This document shows positions 11,262 to 20,530 of a stretch of DNA of 64,000 nt, one piece after another. The stretch covers positions 18,833,510-18,897,509 of the forward strand of contig NC_034015.1 of NCBI RefSeq assembly GCF_000346465.2, in the 5' to 3' direction. Within the stretch, counting starts at the first letter, position 1, and the number at the start of each line of letters is the position of its first letter. The notes beneath the pieces were generated by a model. That model was given only the letters and a program-made list of their open reading frames with translations. It was not told the DNA's origin and did not search any database. The translations under genes and the position numbers were made by a program. Source of the DNA: Prunus persica. Its lineage: Eukaryota; Streptophyta; Magnoliopsida; Rosales; Rosaceae.

Positions 11262-11376
11262 CTTCTCCCGACGACATGTCGTCGGCACAAGTAGATTTCG
11301 TCGGGAAAGGTCTAATTCGGCAAATATTTGCCGGCATAGTCCTTTGCCGACGAAATTTCGTCGGGAGAGGTTTTCT
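11262..11376. mobile_element. CACTA-like terminal remnant with GC-rich palindromes
   Basis: A GC-rich island in very AT-rich DNA. It holds two perfect 18-bp palindromes, CCGACGACATGTCGTCGG (11268-11285) and CCGACGAAATTTCGTCGG (11347-11364), plus GCAAATATTTGC between them. The two ends are inverted copies: CTTCTCCCGACGA on the left and, on the minus strand, CCTCTCCCGACGA preceded by AAGAAAA. The minus-strand end resembles plant CACTA termini (CACTACAAGAAAA followed by subterminal palindromic repeats), but the terminal CACTA is not intact. The superfamily is an inference. Confidence 0.45.
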
Positions 11377-11414
11377 TGCTTTTTAATTTATTCATAAATA
11401 TTTTAAATATATAA

Positions 11415-11490
11415 AACTAGTTTCTTTGCTATATACTATAAGTAGAATATTTTGAAAGTATATACTCCATAAATAGAAAATTTTAACTTG
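11415..11490. repeat. Degenerate copies of the ~42-bp unit (copy block 2)
   Basis: Two partial units (CTATAAGTAGAATATTTTGA and CCATAAATAGAAAATTTTAA) share the A/T half of the main array unit but have lost the GCCG palindrome. Confidence 0.5.
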
Positions 11491-11660
11491 CCATTAGTTT
11501 TATGAAATGATTGCATGAAGGAGAAACTTAGATGCATGTTGTTTACGGTGTTCTTTACACCAAGAAGTTCTTCAGCTGTTTGTTTTTTTTTTTTTTACTT
11601 GTCTTAGATACTCGTCATTTATCCTCTAATTATTCCTCTGATTACCAATAAAAACATTTG

Positions 11661-12142
11661 CAGACTACCCGAGGATAGAGGATGAAGCGAAATTAATGGC
11701 AGAAGAACCGGGAATAAGTTATCTCTGGAATGAAACGACGTTAAGGGATGCCACCGAGGAAGATGAGAAGAGGATTCAGCCGCTCTGGATAGTGAGGAAG
11801 CCATTGCGGGGAATGGGGACTGGGCCATTGCCGCTCTGGATTTAGCCGTTCTCATCTTTACAGTAAGCAGATGGCATACAATTCTGTTATATACAATGCA
11901 TTTGGTCGTACTTCTCCAGCTAGCTCGCCCACAAGAATTGATGTCTATGGGAGGAGATCTAGCAAGCAGAAAAAGGTAGTGGCAGGGAAATGGTGCGGTA
12001 AAGTCTGGATGTCGAATCAAGTTCATCCCTATCTAGCAAAAAAGAACCCTGAAGAAGAAGAACACAGGAGCTTCCATGCTTGGGCAATGCCAGATGAGAA
12101 GCTTGAGAGACAACCAGAAAGCATAGAAATTTTCAGAGTATA
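11661..12142 (+). pseudogene. Fragment of a REF6/ELF6-type JmjC histone H3K27 demethylase gene
   Basis: In frame from 11662 the DNA reads DYPRIEDEAKLMAEEPGISY and continues LWNETTLRDATEEDEKRIQ. After a 1-base shift near 11785 it continues ALDSEEAI and GNGDWA. After an internal deletion it resumes in a third frame as SRSHLYSKQMAYNSVIYNAF, then SSKQKKVVAGKWCGKVWMSN and QVHPYLAKK. This order and these motifs match the segment just C-terminal to the JmjC domain of plant REF6/ELF6 proteins, which remove H3K27 methylation in the nucleus. The fragment starts right after TTTGCAG, consistent with an intron 3' end carried along. There is no JmjC core, no zinc fingers and no intact frame, so it is not functional. 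It is flanked by the palindromic arrays. Confidence 0.85.
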
Positions 12143-12560
12143 GCCGTACGGGCATATTCCATAAATAGAAATTTTAAACGTACAGCCGCGCGGCTATACT
12201 CTATAAATAGAAATTTTAACGGTATAGCCGATCGGCTATACGCTATAAATAGAAATTTTTTAAAAGTATAGCCGAAACAGTATAGCTGAACGGCTATAAA
12301 TTTTAAAAGTATAGCCGATCGGCTATACGCTTTAAATAGAAATTTTAAGGTATAGCCAGGCGGCGCTACTCCATAAATAGAATATTTTAACAGTATAGCC
12401 GAACGGCTATACTCTATAAATAGATATTTTAGTACAAATTTTAAACGTATAACCGCACGGCGATACTCTATAAAAAGAACTTTTAAAGGTATAGCCGCCC
12501 GGCGATACTCTATAAATAGAAATTTTAATAGTATAGCCGCGCGGCGTTACTCTTATCTCT
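12137..12560. repeat. Main tandem array, ~10 copies of a ~42-bp palindromic unit
   Basis: About ten head-to-tail copies of a roughly 42-bp unit. Each has a palindromic core of the form GTATAGCCGnnCGGCTATAC with variable middle bases (AT, CG, AA, CC), followed by a spacer of the form TCTATAAATAGAAATTTTAA. Copies differ by substitutions and small indels; one near 12265-12300 is compound. The spacer contains a consensus TATA box (TATAAATA). There are no unique spacers. Confidence 0.85.
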
Positions 12561-12563
12561 GTA

Positions 12564-12884
12564 ATGTTGTCATTTCTGTGTGCTGCTCTCATGGTTCTCT
12601 ATGTTCCTTTGCCTCCAGAGGACCAATTCTCTGAGTTTGAATTAATCCCTGAGGAGGATGATTATCAGAACCCCCCAATTGGAATTGATCGGCAGCAACA
12701 TGCTGAATGGTTTGAGGAGCAGCTGGAAGCTGATCTCAAATGGTCTTTTGCTTTGAATGGGTACGCCTTCAAGTATTCAAATTGGAATTTCTGCTGCAAG
12801 GTGAATCAAATTCAAATCAATTCCGAGAGAAATCACAACATGCAAATTAAATCATCAGTTCATTTTGTACAATATCATGTGTGA
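12564..12884 (+). pseudogene. Orphan exon of an unidentified conserved plant gene
   Basis: One uninterrupted stretch, about 12611-12760, has protein-like codon content (VPLPPEDQFSEFELIPEEDD and IGIDRQQHAEWFEEQLEADL, ending KWSFALN). It is preceded by CCTCCAG and followed by GGTACGCC, which look like an intron 3' end and a 5' splice donor. The rest of the 106-codon frame looks like read-through into intron. I do not recognise the family. Like the REF6 fragment it sits between blocks of the 42-bp array, so a captured exon is the likeliest reading; a real small gene is possible but I see no start or second exon. Confidence 0.4.
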
Positions 12885-13024
12885 CATTGACCGGGAGTGA
12901 TGTTTCTCAAAACATATATGAGATTTACCGTTTAAGTGAAAGTTAAATGTATCTTGCTTTCATCCAAATCTGTAAGGTGTTGCTTAACATGAATATTGCA
13001 GATGATCTTCCATCTTGCTTTCAT

Positions 13025-13205
13025 CCAAATAGAAATTTTAAACGTATCGCCGAGCGGCTATACTCCATAAATAGAAAATTTAAAAGTATAGCAGCCAGAC
13101 TATACGATTTAAATAGAAATTTTAAAGGTATAGCCGATTGGCCATATACTCCATAAATAGAATATTTTAACAGTATAGCCGATTGGCTACACTCTATAAA
13201 TTAGT
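13025..13205. repeat. Array of the ~42-bp palindromic unit, ~4 copies (copy block 4)
   Basis: Four units closely like the 12137-12560 array (GTATCGCCGAGCGGCTATAC, GTATAGCCGATTGGCCATAT, GTATAGCCGATTGGCTACAC), separated by (C)ATAAATAGAA-type spacers. The block ends abruptly at AAACTAGCAAAGGTGCCCGT. Confidence 0.8.
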
Positions 13206-14024
13206 AGAAACTAGCAAAGGTGCCCGTGCGATGCTGCGGGGTTTTAAAATTGTTTGAAATGTGTACAAAGTTATGAAAATATATAACAAGTTTAAGTTAG
13301 AAAATAAAAAATAACATGTTTTATATATTGCTTGTTATCTTAAAATGTTGATCATATTTTATTAAACCAAGTAGCAATCAAAATATCAACAGTTGAGCTG
13401 CTCTTTGTTCAAAAGAGTTTGGACACGTCTTTACATATATGCTATTGGTGGGGGAAGGGGCTCTACTGTAGAAGTGGTTTCTGTTGAATGAAGGCAATAA
13501 CAATTATCATAGAATTAAGTTAAAAAATCAACATGACAAACAACAATTTAAATACATCAAGCATTCTATTAATCTAATGGATAAAGGTATAAGCTCAATT
13601 TATTTAATCAATTGATAACAAATTTAGAACTGTGACAATTTATTAAATAGGCAAAAAAATCAATTGCATAAACCACAATTTAAATACGCCAAGCATTATA
13701 TAAATCTGGTGGACAAAAGTATAATTTCAATCATTGCACAAATTATTAAATACCTATAACATAATGAAACCAAAAGATCCAAAATTTAATAGAATCAAAC
13801 CAAATACAGATAACATAATCAAACCTCAAACCTTGCGCAAGTTTGTTGTACAGAAGCTCATCTCCCCACCTCTAACGGAAGAAAGAAAACCACAGTTTTA
13901 ATTTATTTTCTCTCTGCACTATCTAAAACCAAAGCTTTACTGCTTCTCTCTTAATTTGTTCCCCCTTTTTTGGGGTTATTTTCTTACAAATTGGAAATTA
14001 CACCGACTCTCTGACCGGAAAAGT
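13206..14024. other. AT-rich DNA beginning with a GC-rich terminus-like motif
   Basis: It begins with ACTAGCAAAGGTGCCCGTGC followed by GATGCTGCGGGG, a motif that looks like the end of a dispersed plant element (inference). The rest is AT-rich with a loose direct repeat (AACAACAATTTAAATACATCAA at about 13540 and AAACCACAATTTAAATACGC at about 13670). There is no coding potential. The right end must hold the 3' UTR of F-box copy 2. Confidence 0.35.
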
Positions 14025-15228
14025 TTAGAAACCTAAGAAGTAACAAGACAAAGAACAAAACAAACCAAATGCAAACAAGAACAAGATGAAACTAAAATCT
14101 TGCCATCTCCATCGGCCCCTCAGATTGACTCTCTCAGAATCCGATTGCAGCTTCGAAAGTTGATGGGGCTGATTCCCAAGACTAACCACATTAGCACTAG
14201 AATCTTCAAAATTGTAAAATATGAGTTTTTCATCGCGCCCTTTTGTAAGTGCAATATCACTGTTGTAAAGTGCTGCAAGAGGAGGAATATAGCCCTCTAC
14301 TTGTTTAAACACTTTAGTGCTCCATGTCCATGTCTTCCTCTTGCTCCATAACTTTTTCTCATGATTTTCCATAACCCACAAGTCCATGACCTCCCCTTCA
14401 CAGATGATCAATGCAAGCCTACCTTGGTACTCCACGAGTTTTTTGTAATCGAAACGGTCACTCTCCTCCATCGGAGTTGGTAAATCGAAAATCTCCCAAC
14501 TCTCTTTATCATCTTCGTAATAAAAAGCAAACACTTGGTTGCTCCTCGCAAGCCGAACAAGCCAGTAGAACGCGCCGCATGATGTTACATAAGGCTGGTC
14601 GATGCCCAATAAAACACAATAGGGTAAACTAACATTCTTCAACCTCTTCCATGCCCAAGTGTTTGAATCAAACACCTCACATGTCATGTTATAGTACTGT
14701 CTTGACTTGAACTTGGAGAAAGGATACTTGTGGCTCGAGAACCGAATAATCTTGTACCTTAAAGGCTTCGAACTCAACACAGCCATGGCAGTCATTGAAG
14801 TCAAGAACCTAGTCTTTGGATTTGGTAACTTTTCCCACTGTAGAGTGGTAGGTTTGCACACAAAATAATCACGAACCACGCTGACATTTTGGTTCACACA
14901 AAACACTAGGCCTTGACTCACAGCTTCAATTTTGACAGGGGCAGGCAAGAAGTCGAGAATTGCGTGTGACAAATTCTTGTTGGCCCTTGTTATCTACAGA
15001 CACAAACGTTTGTATGTGCTTCCCGTCGATCTGGCTCTGGCTCTGAATTAAAAACCCCGATACTGTGTCGCTTCTCTTGCAAAAAGATTTCCAGAACCTT
15101 GAGTCATATGTGATGTGGTTCCAGTCCTTTGAAACCAGCCTGCACCGGCCTAGGCTTTCGAGTGATGTTCGTGTTAGAATGTGATCAAAAAATATTTCTG
15201 AAGGAAGAGATGGTAGTGGTGAGGCCAT
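14025..15228 (-). pseudogene. Tandem duplicate F-box gene interrupted by a +1 frameshift
   Basis: A near relative of the gene at 9082-10269 in the same orientation. The first frame (15228 down to about 14987) encodes the F-box (LPSEIFFDHILTRTSLESLG, CRLVSKDWNHIT) and then runs out of frame to a stop at 14926. The second frame, to 14025, carries the rest (ILDFLPAPVKIEA, FVCKPTTLQWEKLPNP, CEVFDSNTWAWK, ESWEIFD) and the same hydrophobic tail (FSFILFLFAFGLFCSLSCYF). Against copy 1 there is one extra C in the + strand run CCC at 14984-14986 (copy 1 has CC); dropping it rejoins the frames exactly. Either a recent pseudogene or a sequencing or assembly error. The ATG context (GGCCATTGGA on the + strand) is identical in both copies. 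Confidence 0.8.
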
Positions 15229-16082
15229 TGGATCGACTGACTTGGATTCGAATTCTCTACTGATTTTTTTTTGGTGTTGATCATGTTCGTATCATGCTCT
15301 TATAAGGATTTCTTTTACTACCAAATTTTATTGATTTAAGTGTTTGATTTGATGTTGGAAACTTGGTTTTAGGAAATTAATGCGAGTAAGATAAGATATG
15401 TTTCCCATTTTGAATTAGGAGAAGAAAAATAAATTAAGCAAGAATACGGTACCCTAGCTGGGTGTGTTTGGTTGCGGAAATTAGGCAACACCACATGAGG
15501 AATACGGTAAGCTGCGAGAGGAGGAAAACCGAGAAAGTATGGAAAAATTGGAGAGAAATTTTTTATTTTTTATTTAATTTATAAATTACATTAGAAATAC
15601 ACGTGTCCAATATAATTACATTATCCTATTTGAGTATATAATGGCTATTTGACTCATAACTAGCATTAGAAAGCCATCGTTTACCAATTGAAAGTACAAT
15701 TAATACAAGATTTAGTTAATAAAACAATCGCCAGGATGAATAATTATATCTTATTTTCTAATTACTAGTTGTTAATTCTTATCTACAAATTCAGTCCCTC
15801 TCATCCAACCTTGCTTGGTTTTCTAATGATTGTTGCATTTATTTGTCTTCATTCACTTATTCTTTACCCCATAGATTATAAACAAGTGTATTATTTGTAC
15901 AACTACATAACCACCACGGCTTTTCGATTAACGACTTGTCATTAGTTTAATTAAGTTTAATTAACACAAATAGATTAGAGAATCTTTCTTGATTACGCAA
16001 ATACAAGTTCTAGCTACTACTTTTAAAGCCCCTCTCCTCTCTAAAACTCCTCTTGCTTCTACTTTCTTCACAAAACCCAAAC
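15229..16082. other. Divergent intergenic region between F-box copy 2 and the RING-H2 gene
   Basis: Two promoters should lie here. The motif GGGTGTGTTTGGTTGCGG near 15460 resembles hAT-type MITE ends, but I found no inverted partner. The rest is AT-rich without recognisable content. Confidence 0.4.
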
Positions 16083-16631
16083 ATGGGTTACAAGGCTTAC
16101 ACAATACAAAGCCCTTTCTCACAGCCACCGCCTCCTCCGCCGCCTCCTCCTGCACCAAAAACCAACTTGCCCATGTTGTATTATGGCCTCATAGTTGTTG
16201 GAACAGCTGCTATAGTGTTGGCCATGTACAACCTTGTCTTCATCAAATGGACATCAAACCGCCACGGCGGCCAATCACCACCGTCGAGGTCATCAAACAC
16301 TTTGATGGATGCCAACAGAACAAGGAGGAGCAGGAGCTTTGAGAACTTGGACAGCTTCAAGTACAAGAAAAAACAGGGATCGGTGACACAACAAGATGGG
16401 GTTGAGAACTATGTTGAATGTGCGGTTTGCTTGTCAGCGTTTGAGGATGGAGAAGAGGTAAGGAAGCTGCCTACATGCAAGCACTCCTTTCATGCTCCTT
16501 GCATAGACATGTGGCTCTACTCTCACTCTGACTGCCCCCTCTGCCGGGCTCCGGTGCCGGTGATCTCCTGGTGTCATCGACAGCTAACGACTACGCCGGA
16601 GGACAATTCCAGAGAAGTCTTGCTGGTTTGA
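16083..16631 (+). CDS. ATL-like RING-H2 finger protein (membrane E3 ubiquitin ligase)
   Basis: Intronless, 182 residues. A polyproline stretch ([13 protein letters not shown], about residues 14-25) precedes one transmembrane helix ([20 protein letters not shown], about 31-52). A basic, Ser-rich linker follows. Then comes a RING-H2 domain with all eight zinc ligands: C113, C116, C132, H134, H137, C140, C151, C154 (C-x2-C-x15-C-x-H-x2-H-x2-C-x10-C-x2-C), with the E2-contacting Trp at 144. This architecture is that of ATL-type E3 ligases, though I see no clear GLD motif between helix and RING. The start is the first ATG in frame; an upstream in-frame TTG at 16053 is not used. Substrate unknown. 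It converges with VPS2.1. Confidence 0.9.
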   Translation: MGYKAYTIQSPFSQPPPPPPPPPAPKTNLPMLYYGLIVVGTAAIVLAMYNLVFIKWTSNRHGGQSPPSRSSNTLMDANRTRRSRSFENLDSFKYKKKQGSVTQQDGVENYVECAVCLSAFEDGEEVRKLPTCKHSFHAPCIDMWLYSHSDCPLCRAPVPVISWCHRQLTTTPEDNSREVLLV

Positions 16632-17580
16632 AGTTTTGTTTTCATTTTCAGATAGAAGAAGAAAGAGATGAAATTTTCCATTTCTTAGTCTTGGGTTTTT
16701 GGTGTTTGTTGGGTTGTGAAGTAGGACGGGGATAACAAGAAATTTGCATGGTAGAAAACAAGGATTAGGTGGACAGAGTGTACAAAATTTTGCCTTTCAT
16801 TTGGATCCAAATTGAGCTGGCAATGTCTGCCCACTGTTGTATATGATACTGAATTTTTGGTGCTTAGCTATATTAGCTGTAAGTTGCAGACCACGCTCTC
16901 CTTCTTTCATCTGAATATTCGAAAATGCCCAAAAATTAAAAATTGTCAACTTGATCAGTTTCAAGCATTTGAAGTCATGACTTTTGTCAGATGCTCGCAT
17001 ACAAAGATCTTGTGATTTCCGCAAAGACAATTCTGTATCATAGACTTGTAATTGTATCAAATGGAAAGAAAGAAAAAATCTATTATTTGGGCCTTTTTAA
17101 GTCACTCCACAAAATAAAATTCTAGCTCCGTCGTTGTGTTCACAACGCTCAACAATACTAGACATCGCCAAAGACAAAACATGTGCAAATAAAATGCAAC
17201 CTCTGGCGCAGCTCAAGCTTACTTACCAAGCAAACATAGGCTGATTAAGAACTCTCGCGAAAGCAGAGCCGTACATCCACTTTCTAAAGCACTTCTTTTA
17301 GGCTTATATATAACATAGAAAGAGCTTCTCCCAACCAACCTAGGTTCCACACTTCCATTCATTGTAGAGAAAGGCTAAATGCTTGCTGGCTGGGAGAAGG
17401 GCAGTAGACATAAATGGGTTTGTTATACCCCATATTCTTACATGTTTGTTGTGTACAAATTTATCAAATGTAATTTTATTAATATCTCTGTCTGGAGTCC
17501 TGATTCGATAAATTTCACAGATATTACAAGGCCCAAAATAAATCTCACCTTTCACACTATGCCAATCATATACATGGATT
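16632..17580. other. Convergent 3' region between RING-H2 gene and VPS2.1
   Basis: This holds the 3' UTRs of both convergent genes. The open frames at 16797-17060, 16812-17015 and 17379-17714 lack family features and overlap one another or the VPS2.1 last exon, so none is called. Confidence 0.5.
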
Positions 17581-19539
17581 CTACATCTTTCTTAAATTGT
17601 CTAGCCTCGCCTGTAACTCACTATCTATCCCAGTGTCATCAGTTGCAGCTGCTTCCACTTGTGGAACCTTGTTCTTTGCAGATGGTGCAGCAACAGCAGC
17701 TGATGGCGCATTAACAAGCTGCAGAAGATTAGTAAACAAAAGATTGTTATCACTGATATATAAAAAAATTTAACTCTTGGTCAATCACAGTGGAGAGGGA
17801 AGATGTACAAGTTCAGGTTGATATAAGTACCTCTTGGTTAACGTCTATTCCAATCTCATCAAGAACTTGGCTCACTAGTTCGTCGGTTTCCTCCTCTTCC
17901 TCATCTCCTTCCAAAGCATCATCAATCGCATCACCCATCACTTCAGTTACCAATTCCATCTTCTCATTCTGCCTCTCAAATTCTTGCATAATTTTCTGCA
18001 GTGATGGCAAGTTCATCTGTCTGTTCATCTGTCCCATTGCCTTTGTCACTCCTTTCATTGCCTCTCCCATAGCTTGTGTCGATTTCAATGTCTGAAAAAA
18101 CAAATTTATTCTAAGAATGCAACTCATCCAATACAATAACCACAAAGTCTTAATGACTGTGTCAAGTTAACTTATTCTGATCAGCCTGGGCTTTTAATTA
18201 ATGTATTTATTTTCCTCATATTAAGGACAATTACGTTGCAGGTCATATCAACACACCATCCATACAATAAAATACGATGGTGTTACAGAATATGAAAGAG
18301 TGCCCCATTCATATGAATTAAAGGGAGTAAATCACAGGAAGTAGGATATACCTGGATTCTAAGAGATACACCCTGGAGTTGGGATTTGAGCTTGTAAAAC
18401 TTTTCAATCTGATGTCGTGTTCGAACAAGGTCTTTTGCCATAACTTTTACGGCCCCCTGAAACAGAGTTTGACAAATGAAACACCGTGATTGGGAAATAT
18501 GACCATCAAATCAAAGTCTACATGATAAAAGGTAAATGAGTAAAATGTTCAAGGCATGCATAACATCAACTGCACAAGCCAATGGAATTTAGGCTCAGCC
18601 AAACATACAAACAGAGGAAGATACTGAAATTGGCCTTCCATAAAATAAAGAATAAGAGCAACAAGCAGAGATAAAATATCTCACCATCTGGCCTTGCTTG
18701 GCACTTTTCTTAATCTCCATAATTAGTTTCTTCTCTTGGCCTTGGAGGGCTTGCCTCTCCCTCTCTATTTCCCTAATAGATTTGTCCAACATCCTCTTGT
18801 TTTCCCGCAGAAGCTCTGAAATCAGAAATTTACACCCGCATTAAATTTCAGCTTATAAATGATATAATCTAAACAAAACACTGATGCTAATAACAAAATC
18901 GAGTTGTATACCCACGCAACAAGAAATAAATCAAGCCTCCTGACAGATGCACACCATCACATAACAAACATAGTATACAAATTTTATTTTAAGAACCAAA
19001 TAACCCAATTACCATACGACTAAAAAAATAATGGTGTATAATGCCTAACCAAACATTAAAGTAGTAAGATTTTCTTCGTTGTGTATATACATATCCCAAT
19101 TGAAAGTTACACATTACACCACTACGGCTTGAACTCTGGACATCGTGATAGAATTGAAGGTCTTAACCAACTAGATTGAATTCTAATGGATTAAAAACCT
19201 AATCTGCACCCAAATTTAGCTACAAAAAATCAACAATTAGAGAAACTCAGTAGCAGAACACTTAAAAAATCATTTATTTTATTTTACAATTGAACTTATC
19301 AAAATTTATCCGTGTTCCTCCAACCACTCTCCCCGATTACGAAACCTATTCCTCAAGCAGCCAACAATATATACAAAATTTACATCAAGAGCGTCATAAA
19401 ATTCACAGAACTTTAACAGATTGAAACCCTAAGAAAACATTGAGATACAAAAACAGAAAACAAAATCATATTGAACAAATTGTGCATCAATCTACAACAA
19501 ACCTGCGGGCGTCTTCCGCTTGCCAAATAGGAAACTCAT
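17581..19539 (-). CDS. VPS2.1: ESCRT-III subunit VPS2.1 / CHMP2A-like
   Basis: Core ESCRT-III protein that polymerises on endosomal membranes during multivesicular body sorting. Five exons: 19539-19503, 18815-18685, 18456-18352, 18091-17831, 17718-17581, all GT..AG and phase-consistent, giving 223 residues. The first exon codes only for MSFLFGKRKTPA, the basic amphipathic start of VPS2. A charged helical core follows (ENKRMLDKSIREIERERQAL, KVMAKDLVRTRHQIEKFYKL), then an acidic stretch (ALEGDEEEEETDEL). The C-terminus ends in DSELQARLDNLRKM, a MIT-interacting motif (LxxRLxxLR) that recruits the VPS4/SKD1 ATPase. The small first exon lies beyond a long intron (19502-18816). Confidence 0.95.
19115..19205 (-). 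mobile_element. tRNA-derived SINE-like insertion in VPS2.1 intron 1
   Basis: On the minus strand the order is CTAGTTGGTTAAGACC (A-box-like) and then, about 30 bp on, CCAGAGTTCAAGCC (B-box-like). These are the two internal RNA polymerase III promoter boxes of tRNA-derived SINEs. There is no tRNA fold and no clear tail, so the call is tentative. Confidence 0.35.
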
Positions 19540-19582
19540 GGCGCTCAATCAAACGGTAAGCAAACAATCGGAGCTTCTCTGA

Positions 19583-19607
19583 TTCGGATCGGATCGGATC
19601 GGATCGT
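19583..19607. repeat. Pentanucleotide repeat (GGATC)n in the VPS2.1 5' leader
   Basis: Four consecutive GGATC/CGGAT units, 45-70 bp upstream of the VPS2.1 ATG, probably within its 5' UTR. Confidence 0.7.
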
Positions 19608-20031
19608 CTGTGTCTGCGTTCAATTAGGACTTACTCAGAAGATTGAGTTCCAAGGCTTTTCAAGCTTTTCCTCTACGCGGTGTGTAGTTGCTAAGGAATT
19701 GGCATCAAATCAAAAGAATCGTCGACGACGACGCACCTCACACGCGGCAACCCTCCAGTGGTGGGCCCCGCGTGATCGTTATTTTTCCCACGCTTTTAAT
19801 TTCTTTTTCTCGAAAGCCCAATGATTTCTAAAATAACATTTTAGGCCCGTACGGATTTGTGGGCTTTAGATAAAGGGCCAACTTTGGCTTCGTCTGATTT
19901 TTGTCAGAAAATTGGGCTTCGCAATTACAGAGTTACCGCACGCGGGAAAAGACGTCTGAGATTTTCACTTTATTTTTTACCGCAAGAGGCAGATCAATTG
20001 TGAAAGCTGACAGCAGCAGAGCACAGGATCG

Positions 20032-20159
20032 CACGTGGGGAGCATTTGCTTTTTAAGAGCCCCGAAAGAGACAGACAGGCCCAGTGAGTCACGTGCGGGT
20101 TGGTCTCCCTCCATTCGCCGTACGTGAGAGCCCACTATTCTAAGCCCTCGTAGCACGTG
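20032..20159. promoter_or_regulatory. Cluster of three CACGTG G-boxes upstream of VPS2.1
   Basis: Perfect CACGTG hexamers lie at 20032-20037, 20090-20095 and 20154-20159, with a TACGTG at 20121-20126, all within 130 bp and about 500-620 bp upstream of the VPS2.1 ATG. G-boxes bind bZIP and bHLH factors. Which gene they serve is inference; VPS2.1 is the nearest start. Confidence 0.45.
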
Positions 20160-20389
20160 CGGAACCTACAGTGGCAGGCTCGCAGCAGTCCCTCCTTGGT
20201 TTCTAGGGTATCAATATCATCCCCATTTATATTTAATTTGTATTTGAATTTTAAATGTTCTTGAATTTTGAGTGTCCTTTATATTGAATTTTGAATTTTG
20301 TATATTGATATTGTAGTTTATGGCAAAATACACATCTAATAATTTTCCAACAATAAAAATCTTTAAGTTTTCAAGCTTAAACAATAGAT

Positions 20390-20530
20390 GGTTGTCAAGG
20401 GGTTTAGCCTAGTAAAAAAGAGTCGAATGATTTCAGTCTCGGATTTGAATTCTCATAGCCCCTTGATAGTATTGATAGTGTGTGTAAAAAACTCTCATCC
20501 TCCTTGTAATTCGGTATATGTAACCTTTTT
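20390..20530 (+). mobile_element. tRNA-derived SINE-like insertion
   Basis: TTTAGCCTAGTAAAAAAG (A-box-like) is followed by TCTCGGATTTGAATTCTC (B-box-like), then a GATAGTGTGTGTAA segment and a T-rich end. The same TAGTGTGTGTGAA segment follows the B box of the copy at 33530-33671, supporting one family. Confidence 0.45.

Noticed and set aside
12137..12560. Regular palindromic repeats that look CRISPR-like at first sight
   Set aside because: Spacers between palindromes are themselves repeated, units are degenerate, and the host is a plant; it is a tandem array.
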